A model generated the notes under the pieces. It did not search any database and was not told the DNA's origin. It saw nothing but the letters and a program-made list of their open reading frames with translations. Below are positions 10,304-17,917 of a stretch of DNA of 55,000 nt, piece after piece; positions within the stretch are counted from its first letter, which is position 1, and every line of letters starts with the position of its first letter. The DNA is from Sulfuritalea sp. (lineage in GTDB: Bacteria; Pseudomonadota; Gammaproteobacteria; Burkholderiales; Rhodocyclaceae): NCBI GenBank assembly GCA_016712985.1, contig JADJQA010000030.1, positions 1-55,000 on the forward strand. Direction: 5' to 3'. The position numbers and the translations under genes were made by a program.

Positions 10304-11074
10304 ATGACGAATCGCACCGATCTGGAGCAGTCTGTGACGAGTTGCCTCGGCGGTTCCCCTTCGTCCCGAGACCATTTCCCTGATGGTTCATGGCAATTCG
10401 ACGAGCGCGTCGTGGCGGTGTTTGACGACATGCTTCGCCGCTCGATTCCGGCCTACGCGCAGATGCGCGACCTGTGTTTTCAGCTTGGGAAGCAATTCGT
10501 TCAGCCGGGAACCTCGATCGTAGACCTCGGCTGCGCGCGGGGGGAGGGGCTCGAGCCGCTCGTACGGCATTTCGGGAAAGCGATTGATTTCTTGGGGGTG
10601 GATCTTTCGTTGCCGATGTTGGCGGCGGCACGGGCGCGCTTTGCTTGCCTCGATGCGTCGTCGCATGGCGATTTTCGGCAGTTGGATTTGACGCACGAAT
10701 ATCCGCAAGCACGGGCCTCGCTGACCCTGTGTGTCCTGACGCTGCAGTTCGTTCCGGTCGAAAGGCGTCAGCAGATTCTGCAGGACGCACTTGCACAAAC
10801 CTGCGCCGGTGGCTGTTTGATTCTGGTGGAGAAGATAAGAGGAGCGACGCCACTCGTCGATGCCATGTTGATCCAACTGTATCGGCGATTCAAACGCAGC
10901 CAAGGCTACTCAGACGACGCAATCGAAGCGAAGGAAAGATCACTACAAGGCGTCCTTGTGCCACTTACGGCATCGGAAAATGAAAAACTGCTCTCGGTCG
11001 CCGGCTTCAGCGAGGTCGAGTGCTTTTGGCGCCACCTCAATTTTGCCGGCTGGCTTGCAAGGAAGCCGGGTTAG
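10304..11074 (+). CDS. CmoA-like SAM-dependent methyltransferase
   Basis: Class I SAM enzyme of 256 residues. It tracks CmoA (carboxy-SAM synthase of tRNA wobble-uridine modification) through most of its length: FDERVVAVFDDMLRRSIPAY, FVQPGT..VDLGCARGEG, TLQFVPVERRQ, FKRSQGYSDDAI and a C-terminal AGFSEVECFWRHLNFAGW. The region around CmoA Arg199 (QKRSMLE in E. coli, from memory) reads AKERSLQ here, so the Arg that binds the carboxylate is displaced or lost. It may be an ordinary methyltransferase. It is followed 13 bases later by an O-methyltransferase gene. ATG 10304 is inferred; its ribosome site is weak. Base composition looks less GC-rich than its neighbours. Confidence 0.75.
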   Translation: MTNRTDLEQSVTSCLGGSPSSRDHFPDGSWQFDERVVAVFDDMLRRSIPAYAQMRDLCFQLGKQFVQPGTSIVDLGCARGEGLEPLVRHFGKAIDFLGVDLSLPMLAAARARFACLDASSHGDFRQLDLTHEYPQARASLTLCVLTLQFVPVERRQQILQDALAQTCAGGCLILVEKIRGATPLVDAMLIQLYRRFKRSQGYSDDAIEAKERSLQGVLVPLTASENEKLLSVAGFSEVECFWRHLNFAGWLARKPG

Positions 11075-11087
11075 CCGAGGCACCGCA

Positions 11088-12191
11088 ATGAGATCGGGAT
11101 ACCAGTCATGGGAGTACGCACCGGAACAAGGCGTGCGCCGCGACATTCTCGTGCCACCCGCGGCAGACGCCACCGATCTTCTCAGCCTCAATCCGTGGAT
11201 TCAGCCGATCCAATGCCTTGCCTGGGCAGACGAACTCGGACTCTTCGAATCTCTGGGACAGGCCACACCAGTTACCCTTGCGGAACTTGAGCGACATACT
11301 GGTCTCAACGAACGAGGACTTGACGGGTTTCTCGGTATCTTTTTGGCAATGAAACTTGCACGCCGAATCGACAGCGACACTTATCAGTTGCTTCCGGTCG
11401 CACGGGAATACCTCCTTCGCGACAGCCCATACTATCTCGGATACTCCTTGTTTCGAGGTATTCGACGGCGTGGCATACCCCTGCGCATGCGCCACCCGGT
11501 AACGGTCCTCGAAAGGCTCCTGGCACAAGCCTTTGCCCGTCGCTGTGCGGACGTCGCGACACACTGGTTTCGTCCTTTGGCATACGGCCGCCTCAGGCGC
11601 CTGCGTGAGCAGCACAGCCGTAACCTGGCGGCCGCGGTCGTGGCAGCACAGCACAGTGCCTTCGATCACGTACGTCACTTGGTCGACATTGCTGGCGGTA
11701 GTGGCACTTTCGCCATCCCGTTTGCGCAGCGCTGCCCGGCGTCCAAGGTAAGCCTGATCGAGCTTCCACGCAGCGTTCCGCACACTCGTCGCTTCCTGAA
11801 TGCCCACGGCGTTGGCGGACGAGTCCAAGTGCTCGGCATGGATGTCATCAGCGAGTCGGGGCTTCCGGCTGGTGACAGCATTTTTATCGGCAACCTGCTT
11901 CATGATCTTGGCGACGCTGATTGCCTTCGCCTGCTTTCGGCTTGTCGCCTTGCTCTCGCCGAGGGCGGCTCGGTGTGGCTGCATGAACGACTTTGGAATG
12001 AAGACAAAGACGGTCCACTGCTGACCGCGCAGTGGAATTTCATCATGATGACGCATTCACGAGACGGCAAACAACGCACCGCAAGCGAGATCCATCGTTT
12101 GCTAAAGGCGACGGAATTCGCTCCGGGCGCCGTCGTGCCCACGGCTGCAGGATTCACGATGGTTGAAGGTCGGGTGGTCGCCCCAGGATAG
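11088..12191 (+). CDS. O-methyltransferase, plant-OMT/acetylserotonin type
   Basis: A 367-residue methyltransferase with an N-terminal winged-helix dimerisation region (about 25-100: LAWADELGLFESL...LAELERHTGLNERGLDGFL) and a C-terminal SAM-binding domain: DIAGGSGTFAIPFAQ (motif I), then GNLLHDLGDADCLRLL and EGGSVWLHERL. The HD pair in NLLHDLGD is in the place of the catalytic His of this superfamily. Members act on small phenols, indoles or carotenoid-like substrates. It sits 13 bases after the CmoA-like gene and shares its lower GC, so the two probably form an acquired two-gene cassette. The substrate is unknown. Confidence 0.8.
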   Translation: MRSGYQSWEYAPEQGVRRDILVPPAADATDLLSLNPWIQPIQCLAWADELGLFESLGQATPVTLAELERHTGLNERGLDGFLGIFLAMKLARRIDSDTYQLLPVAREYLLRDSPYYLGYSLFRGIRRRGIPLRMRHPVTVLERLLAQAFARRCADVATHWFRPLAYGRLRRLREQHSRNLAAAVVAAQHSAFDHVRHLVDIAGGSGTFAIPFAQRCPASKVSLIELPRSVPHTRRFLNAHGVGGRVQVLGMDVISESGLPAGDSIFIGNLLHDLGDADCLRLLSACRLALAEGGSVWLHERLWNEDKDGPLLTAQWNFIMMTHSRDGKQRTASEIHRLLKATEFAPGAVVPTAAGFTMVEGRVVAPG

Positions 12192-12408
12192 TTCGCTGGT
12201 ATCAACCCTCACCTCCGCTGTGCGCCCCAGGACTGGCTTTGCACAGGCAGCCGGCTGCGGCGGCGCACCGCGTGCGGTCGGAAACCCAGCCTCACCCCCA
12301 GGGGAGGCTGCTGATTCGCTCGCTTCGCTTGGCTATCACCAGTCGCTCCGAACGAGTTGTTTCACGTTGAACGGGCGACGACGTTGCCAGCACAAATCAA
12401 CTTGTCGT

Positions 12409-12864
12409 TCATGCCGGCCTGCGGCGTTTGGCGATGAAGCGGTCCAGTTGATTGGCGAAGCTCTGCCGGTCGGCATGGTTGAAGGCCTGCGGTCCGCCGG
12501 TCTCTACCCCGCTGCTGCGCAGCGTGTCCATGAAGTTGCGCATGTCCAGCAACTGGCGGATGTTCTCGGCGCTGTAGAACTCGCCGCGCGGATTGAGTGC
12601 AAAGGCCTGTTTGTCGATCACCAGTGCCGCCAGCGGGATATCGGCGGTGATCACCAGGTCTCCGGGCGCCGCCTGCTCGACGATATGGCTGTCGGCCACG
12701 TCGAAACCCTGCGGTACCTGTACGGCGCGGATGAACGGGGAGGGCGGCACGCGCAGCCACTGGTTGGCGACCAGGATCAGCGGCAGGCAATGGCGCGTCG
12801 CCGCCCGGTAGAGAATCTCCTTGATGACGCCGGGGCAGGCATCGGCATCGACCCAGATCTGCAT
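12409..12864 (-). CDS. UPF0178 protein, YaiI/YqxD family (DUF188)
   Basis: A conserved protein of 151 residues with the family start MQIWVDADACPGVIKEI, then ADSHIVEQAAPGDLVITADIPLA and a C-terminal Arg-rich stretch. The paired Asp residues near the N-terminus and DIPLA are the conserved, PIN-like acidic positions. The function of the family is not established. ATG at 12864 overlaps the stop of the upstream fragment (GTGATG), suggesting translational coupling. Confidence 0.85.
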   Translation of the reverse strand: MQIWVDADACPGVIKEILYRAATRHCLPLILVANQWLRVPPSPFIRAVQVPQGFDVADSHIVEQAAPGDLVITADIPLAALVIDKQAFALNPRGEFYSAENIRQLLDMRNFMDTLRSSGVETGGPQAFNHADRQSFANQLDRFIAKRRRPA

Positions 12865-13196
12865 CACGCCGGGGCCTGGTGGGTGGCGACGTCATGCATC
12901 TGGATAATCAGCGTGGCGGCCAGGGCGCAGGGTGGCCCCTTTCTGCCTTCGCCTTGCGTGCCGGGGACGTCCACTCGGGAGTCGGCAAGCGCCGGTTTGA
13001 AGAAGAGCAGGCTGCCGGGGCCGGGCAGTTCCATCACGGTGCGCATGGGCTGCACCACGCGGCCGGCGCAAACAACGATCAGCGCGGTTTCGATGGCGGG
13101 TAGCAAGGCGTCGAGTGAGAGATGCCGGCGCACGGCGGCGTTGTCCGGCAGCAGGGGAAGCGCGCATGCGGCGTTGGCGATTGGGGGGCGCATCAT
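12864..13196 (-). pseudogene. truncated ornithine cyclodeaminase/mu-crystallin-like N-terminus
   Basis: About 110 residues from ATG 13196. The segment SLDALLPAIETALIVVCAGRVVQPMRTV, then PGSLLFFKPAL and ATHQA, resembles the N-terminal third of the ornithine cyclodeaminase family, which is normally about 310-330 residues. The NAD-binding part is absent because the frame stops at the yaiI-like start. It may be a gene remnant or a short frame of another kind; the similarity is modest. Confidence 0.4.
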
Positions 13197-13290
13197 GGTT
13201 GGGTTTGATTGGGGCTCGGCCCGCCATCCTACCCCGCCGGGGCCGGATGCATTAGGATGCGCATCTGGACACCTGAAGTCGGAGAACGTT

Positions 13291-13542
13291 ATGAAGAAGC
13301 TGTCGATTGAACTGCATGCAGAGCTGGAAATTCCGGACGACTGGGAACTGGTCGAGCATTCTTCCGGCATTTTCGTGCTGAAGGTGGGCGAACGCTATGT
13401 CGATTTCGACATCGCGCCGCTGGCCACCACGTCGGCGGCGCCGGATGCCACCTGGAGCGACGAGGACGAGCAATTCACCGAAGAGATCCTCGACATGGTG
13501 ACCGGGCTCGACTCGGAAATGGAGATCAGCTACCTCCAGTAG
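13291..13542 (+). CDS. small acidic conserved hypothetical protein
   Basis: 83 residues, starting MKKLSIELHAELEIPDDWELVEH at an ATG preceded by GGAGAACGTT. It is strongly acidic in its second half (SDEDEQFTEEILDMV), with no signal peptide or membrane segment. I do not recognise a named family. Codon use is like the neighbours and the start is clear, so it is probably real. It precedes the cytochrome gene by about 30 bases on the same strand. Confidence 0.65.
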   Translation: MKKLSIELHAELEIPDDWELVEHSSGIFVLKVGERYVDFDIAPLATTSAAPDATWSDEDEQFTEEILDMVTGLDSEMEISYLQ

Positions 13543-13573
13543 TCAAAACCACAAACTGTTCCAGGAGAATGCC

Positions 13574-13939
13574 ATGCGTATTGCGCGTTGCGTGAAGGGG
13601 ATTCCGCATTTCGTTCCGCAGGGACGGTATCCACTCGGACGCGGGCTGTCGATGCCGCTGCTGTGCCTGTGCCTGTTGCTGTCGCTGCCCGTGCTCGCCG
13701 CGGGTGATCCAAAACTTGGCAAACCGCTGCACGACAAACAATGCGTGGCCTGTCACGTCAAGCTGCTCGGCGGTGACGGTTCCGGGATGTACACGCGCAA
13801 GCCACGCCTGATCAACGATGCCGTGGCGCTGGGGCAGCGCGTCGCGGCATGCGCCGCGCAGACCAATGCAGGCTGGTTTCCCGAAGACGAGGCCCACGTC
13901 ACGGCCTGGGTGAACCAGAACTGGTACAAGTTCAAGTAG
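13574..13939 (+). CDS. small monohaem cytochrome c, exported
   Basis: 121 residues. One haem-binding motif, CVACH, is at residues 57-61, preceded by a hydrophobic export segment MPLLCLCLLLSLPVLAAG. A downstream Met (RGLSMPLL is the local sequence; AGMY-like SGMY at about 72) could be the sixth ligand. AGGAG eight bases before ATG 13574 supports this start, although it adds an unusual 26-residue basic extension before the hydrophobic core. It is probably a periplasmic electron carrier; its partner is not identifiable here. Confidence 0.75.
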   Translation: MRIARCVKGIPHFVPQGRYPLGRGLSMPLLCLCLLLSLPVLAAGDPKLGKPLHDKQCVACHVKLLGGDGSGMYTRKPRLINDAVALGQRVAACAAQTNAGWFPEDEAHVTAWVNQNWYKFK

Positions 13940-14070
13940 GGCGCTCGCGGCGACGGACTGCTCGGGTGGCGCCAGAACCCGGCAGCGGCGCATAAACGTC
14001 CGCGCAATGAACCGCTCGCAACGACTTTTTCCGGTACAGGGCTGCCGGTCAGTCTGGTAACTATTCACGC

Positions 14071-15180
14071 ATGGATATTGTAACTCGCGCCGTGATGGGC
14101 GCCGCGCTGGCCGCGGCGGTGGCGTCCTTCCGCCCCGGCGGCCAGCAGTCGGCCAGTCCTCTCCCTGATCCCCTCGCCGGGAGCGAGAGGGAAGCGGTCG
14201 GCCTCCTTTCGCAGTCCGGTAGAGAGGTATCGATGGCACGGCGCAGGCTGGCGGCCGGCATTGGCGCTGCGGCGGGCCTGCTACCCGATGCCGATGCGCT
14301 GATCCAGAGCGGCGGCGATGCGCTGCTGGTGCTGGACTATCACCGCCACTTCACCCACGCGCTGGCCTTCGTTCCCGTCGGTGCGCTGCTCGCGGCGCTG
14401 CTGCTGTGGCCCTTGCTGCGGCGGCGGATCGGGTTTGGCGCGCTCTACGCCTTCAGTTTCGCCGGCTACCTGCCGCATCCTCTGCTGGATGCCTGCACCA
14501 GCTATGGCACGCACTTGTGGCTGCCGTTTTCGGAACATCGGGAAGCCTGGAACCTGATCGCGGTGGTCGATCCGTTGTTCACGCTGCTGCTTGCGGTGCC
14601 GTTGTTTCTCTGCCTGCGGCGGCCCGATACGACTGCGCTGCGCTGGGGCCTGATGCTGGGCCTGGCCTATTTCGGCTTCAGTTTTTTCCAACAGCAGCGC
14701 GCGCAAACGGCGGTCGAGGCTCTGGCGTACTCGCGCGGGCATCAGTTTGCGCAGCTCTCGGTCAAGCCGTCGATGGCCAACCTGGTGCTTTGGCGTTCCA
14801 TGTATGTCCATGACGGTCGCGTGCAGGTCGACGCCTTCCATCTGGGTTCCAGGCTACGCCATTACCCCGGTGAATCGGCGACGCTGCTCGATGCCGCCGG
14901 GGCGCGGCGAGTCGCGGCGGGCGATGCGCGCCGCCTGCATGACATCGAACGCTTTCGCGCCTTCTCCGACGGCTTCATCGTGCAGTCCCAGGCGGATCCC
15001 GGCTTCGTCGGCGATGCGCGCTATGCGATGCAGCCTACGGCGATTGCGCCGATCTGGGGCCTCGAATGGCGCGGCGCGGCAGCGGCAACGGATTTTGTCA
15101 GCCGCCACGACTTCCCGCCCGCGATGCGCCGCGAGTTTTTCGCTATGCTGCTGGGACGCGACATTTCAACGTCGCAATAG
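14071..15180 (+). CDS. membrane-bound metal-dependent hydrolase, YdjM family
   Basis: A 369-residue membrane protein. Family hallmarks are the N-terminal LLPDADALI and YHRHFTHAL, followed by YLPHPLLDACTSYGT; these His/Asp clusters bind metal. About four transmembrane helices lie between residues 90 and 215, and a soluble tail follows. Between residues about 21 and 54 there is a low-complexity insert that matches a palindrome in the DNA and is not expected in the family, where DIVT..(M/L)GA..A..A normally leads straight to RRLAAGIG. Function of the family: uncharacterised, often damage-inducible. ATG at 14071. Confidence 0.8.
   Translation: MDIVTRAVMGAALAAAVASFRPGGQQSASPLPDPLAGSEREAVGLLSQSGREVSMARRRLAAGIGAAAGLLPDADALIQSGGDALLVLDYHRHFTHALAFVPVGALLAALLLWPLLRRRIGFGALYAFSFAGYLPHPLLDACTSYGTHLWLPFSEHREAWNLIAVVDPLFTLLLAVPLFLCLRRPDTTALRWGLMLGLAYFGFSFFQQQRAQTAVEALAYSRGHQFAQLSVKPSMANLVLWRSMYVHDGRVQVDAFHLGSRLRHYPGESATLLDAAGARRVAAGDARRLHDIERFRAFSDGFIVQSQADPGFVGDARYAMQPTAIAPIWGLEWRGAAAATDFVSRHDFPPAMRREFFAMLLGRDISTSQ
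14136..14235. repeat. in-frame REP-like insert inside hydrolase gene
   Basis: The stretch contains CCTCTCCCTGATCCCCTCGC followed by an imperfect inverted copy GGGAGCGAGAGGG. It encodes residues of about 22-55 of the hydrolase without a stop. The protein family lacks this loop, which points to insertion of a dispersed palindrome into coding sequence. Confidence 0.6.
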
Positions 15181-15191
15181 TCCCACCGCAG

Positions 15192-16169
15192 ATGCTCGCC
15201 TACATAATCCGCCGCCTGCTGTACGCAATCCCGATCCTGGTCGGGGTGAACCTGTTCACCTTTGCGCTGTTCTTCGTCGTCAATACGCCGGATGACATGG
15301 CGCGCATGCAGCTTGGCGTCAAGCGGGTGACGCCGGAGGCGATCGAGAAATGGAAGGCCGAGCGCGGCTATGACAAGCCGCTGGTATGGAACGGCGCGGC
15401 GGCGGGCGGAGCGAAGCTGACCGACACGATCTTCTTCAGCAAGTCGGTGCGCATGTTCGCCGGCGATTTCGGCCGCGCCGACGACGGCCGCGACATCGCC
15501 CGCGAGATCGGTGCACGCATGCTGCCGAGCCTGGCGATCGCGCTGCCGACCTTCGTCCTCGGTCTCTTCGTTGCGATATCGTTTGCGCTGCTGCTAATAT
15601 TCTTCCGCGCCACCGCGCTGGATTTTGCGGGCGTGGTGCTGTGCGTCGCGATGATGTCGATCTCGGGCCTGTTCTACATCATCGGCGGGCAGTGGCTGGT
15701 GTCCAAGGTCTGGCATCTGGTGCCGATTTCCGGCTACAGCGGGGGCCTCGACGCGGCGAAGTTCCTGGTCCTGCCGGTGGTGATCGGCGTGATCGGCGGG
15801 ATCGGCGCATCAACCCGCTGGTATCGCACCATCTTCCTCGAAGAGATCAGCCGCGACTACGTGCGCACCGCGCGCGCCAAGGGCCTGCCCGAGCGCGTGG
15901 TGCTGTTCCGCCATGTGCTGCGGAACGCCCTGATTCCGATCCTCACCGGCGTCGTGGTGGTGATCCCGACGCTGTTCATGGGCAGCCTGCTGACCGAATC
16001 CTTCTTCGGCATTCCGGGACTGGGCAGTTACACCATCGACGCCATCAACGCGCAGGACTTCGCCGTGGTGCGCTCGATGGTGTTCATCGGCTCGGTGCTG
16101 TACATCGTCGGCCTGCTGCTGACCGATCTGTCCTACACGCTGGCCGATCCGCGGGTGCGATTGCAATGA
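15192..16169 (+). CDS. ABC transporter permease, DppB/OppB type
   Basis: A 325-residue inner-membrane permease. The N-terminal helix LAYIIRRLLYAIPILVGVNL is typical of DppB. Six hydrophobic segments follow, and the EAA-like loop is DYVRTARAKGLPERVVLFRHVLRNALIP. It pairs with the next gene as the two channel subunits of a dipeptide/oligopeptide-type importer. No substrate-binding protein gene is within the window, so the substrate is open. Its stop overlaps the next start by ATGA. Confidence 0.9.
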   Translation: MLAYIIRRLLYAIPILVGVNLFTFALFFVVNTPDDMARMQLGVKRVTPEAIEKWKAERGYDKPLVWNGAAAGGAKLTDTIFFSKSVRMFAGDFGRADDGRDIAREIGARMLPSLAIALPTFVLGLFVAISFALLLIFFRATALDFAGVVLCVAMMSISGLFYIIGGQWLVSKVWHLVPISGYSGGLDAAKFLVLPVVIGVIGGIGASTRWYRTIFLEEISRDYVRTARAKGLPERVVLFRHVLRNALIPILTGVVVVIPTLFMGSLLTESFFGIPGLGSYTIDAINAQDFAVVRSMVFIGSVLYIVGLLLTDLSYTLADPRVRLQ

Positions 16170-17599
16170 ACGGACTGCCCGTGCAACCCGTGCTGCTCTG
16201 GTCGGATGCGCTGCTGTTCGTGCTGATCGCGGTGATCGTCGCGTTGATGCTCTGGGCGCGGCGGCAGGACGCCCTGCGGGCAGCCTGGGCGCGCGTGGCG
16301 CGGGACGGCGTGGCGATGGCGGCGGCGACCGTGCTGGGCGTCTTCATCCTGATCGGCCTGCTCGATTCGCTGCACTACCGGGCCCTCCTTCCGGCGCAGC
16401 CGGGTGCGCCGGCAAGGTATGCGGTGGAAGTGAATTCGGCGCTCGATGCGCTGCTGGCCGATCTGCGCCTGCGCACCGAGAAGACCTATTCGGCGCCGCT
16501 GGCCACGCACCTGTTCTCCAGGGAGGCACTCGAGAACTCGACGCAGCGCGAATTTCCGCGGCTCAAGCATGGCGGTGCACACCTCGGCGAGAACCTGTCC
16601 GGCCATGGGCTCGACATCGTCGTGCGCCTGTCGCGAGGTCTGGCGGGCGGGCTGGCGATCTGGTTATTGCTGGTTGCCGTGGTGCGCCTCGGCAAGAGCC
16701 GTCTCCCGCCCAACCTTCCCCTTGAAGGGGGAGGAGCCATGATGGTTGCGACCGGAGGCCGCGCCATGAACGTAGGCGCTGGCGGGACGGCGAGTCGTGC
16801 AGTGCTTCTCACCCTGCTGGTGATTTTCCTGCTGTTCGGCGCGGCAGTCTCGCTCGGCGGCGGCTACCACGTTTTCGGTACCGACAAGGTGGGACAGGAC
16901 GTGCTCTACCTGTCGCTGAAAAGCATCCGCACGGGTCTTTTGATTGGCACCCTGACGACGCTGGTGATGCTGCCGGTGGCGGTGCTGCTGGGCATCCTGG
17001 CCGGCTATGTCGGCGGCTGGGTCGATGACCTGATCCAGTATCTCTACACCACGCTGAGCTCGATTCCCGGCGTGCTGCTGATCGCCGCGGCGGTGCTGAT
17101 GATGCAGGTGGTGATCGACACCCATCCGGACTGGTTCGCCACCTCGGCCGAGCGCGCCGATGCGCGCCTGCTTGCGCTCTGCCTGATCCTCGGCATGACC
17201 AGTTGGACCGGGGTTGCGCGCCTGCTGCGCGGCGAGACGCTGAAGCTGCGCGAGCTGGAATTCGTCCAGGCGGCGCAGGCCTTCGGCGTCGGGCGTTTCG
17301 CCATCATGCGCCGCCATATCCTGCCCAACCTGATGCACATCGTGCTGATCTCGCTGGTGATGGATTTCTCCGGCCTGGTGCTGGCCGAGGCGGTGTTGTC
17401 GTATGTCGGCGTCGGTGTCGATCCGACGACGATCTCCTTCGGCACCATGATCAACACGGCGCGCATGGAACTGGCGCGCGAGCCCATGGTCTGGTGGTCG
17501 CTGCTGGCCGCCTTCAGCTTCATGTTCGCGCTGGTGCTGGCGGCCAACCTGTTCGCCGATGCGGTGCGCGATGCCTTCGATCCGAGGTCGTCGGCATGA
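16166..17599 (+). CDS. ABC transporter permease, DppC/OppC type, enlarged
   Basis: A 477-residue permease, long for the family (about 300). The canonical part is the C-terminal 280 residues: FGTDKVGQDVLYLSLKSIRTGL, transport helices, and the EAA loop EFVQAAQAFGVGRFAIMRRHILPN. The N-terminal 200 residues add two or more helices and a periplasmic region. At residues about 178-206 lies an insert (LPPNLPLEGGG...) encoded by a palindromic DNA repeat. It is translationally coupled to the preceding permease and followed, after a 320-base gap holding a large inverted repeat, by the ATPase gene. Confidence 0.88.
   Translation: MNGLPVQPVLLWSDALLFVLIAVIVALMLWARRQDALRAAWARVARDGVAMAAATVLGVFILIGLLDSLHYRALLPAQPGAPARYAVEVNSALDALLADLRLRTEKTYSAPLATHLFSREALENSTQREFPRLKHGGAHLGENLSGHGLDIVVRLSRGLAGGLAIWLLLVAVVRLGKSRLPPNLPLEGGGAMMVATGGRAMNVGAGGTASRAVLLTLLVIFLLFGAAVSLGGGYHVFGTDKVGQDVLYLSLKSIRTGLLIGTLTTLVMLPVAVLLGILAGYVGGWVDDLIQYLYTTLSSIPGVLLIAAAVLMMQVVIDTHPDWFATSAERADARLLALCLILGMTSWTGVARLLRGETLKLRELEFVQAAQAFGVGRFAIMRRHILPNLMHIVLISLVMDFSGLVLAEAVLSYVGVGVDPTTISFGTMINTARMELAREPMVWWSLLAAFSFMFALVLAANLFADAVRDAFDPRSSA
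16700..16790. repeat. in-frame REP-like insert inside ABC permease gene
   Basis: The core CTTCCCCTTGAAGGGGGAGG is a near-perfect palindrome. The surrounding bases read through in frame, giving a Gly/Pro-rich loop between two hydrophobic segments of the permease. Confidence 0.6.
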
Positions 17600-17672
17600 G
17601 CGCCATCCGCCGGGCCGCCCCGAGGATGGCGCAGTCAACCATGTGGAGCGGGCGCAGGCCGCGAACCAACGT

Positions 17673-17900
17673 CACCCCCTCCCCCGGGGCTAGCGTATGC
17701 ACACATCTCTCCCGTCATTCCGGCGCAGGCCGGAACCAGTGGACGGGGACCGCAAAACATCGATTTACCCTGTATGTCTTGGCTTTTCTTGCCGAAGACC
17801 GTCCCGAAGTCCATCGCCTCAGCCCTTCTGGACCCCGACTTTCGCCGGGGAGACGGTGCCGTTGAGATGTGTGCATACGGTAGCCCCCGGGGAGGGGGTT
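17673..17900. repeat. MITE-like element with ~37-bp terminal inverted repeats
   Basis: The left arm at 17673-17709 (ccctcccccggggctagcgt, then atgcacacatctc) recurs inverted at 17864-17900 (gagatgtgtgcatac, then cggtagcccccggggagggg). The interior holds a second nested pair (CCGTCATTCCGGCGCAGG and a GCCGGGGAGACGG partner). It fills most of the gap between permease and ATPase genes. No transposase is encoded, so this is a non-autonomous palindromic element; its transcript would fold strongly. Confidence 0.8.
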
Positions 17901-17917
17901 GGGGGGAAGGTGGTGCC

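Noticed and set aside
15386..16165. N-terminal extension of the second ABC permease frame
   Set aside because: It overlaps the first permease out of frame; the ATG at 16166 with ATGA coupling is the natural start.
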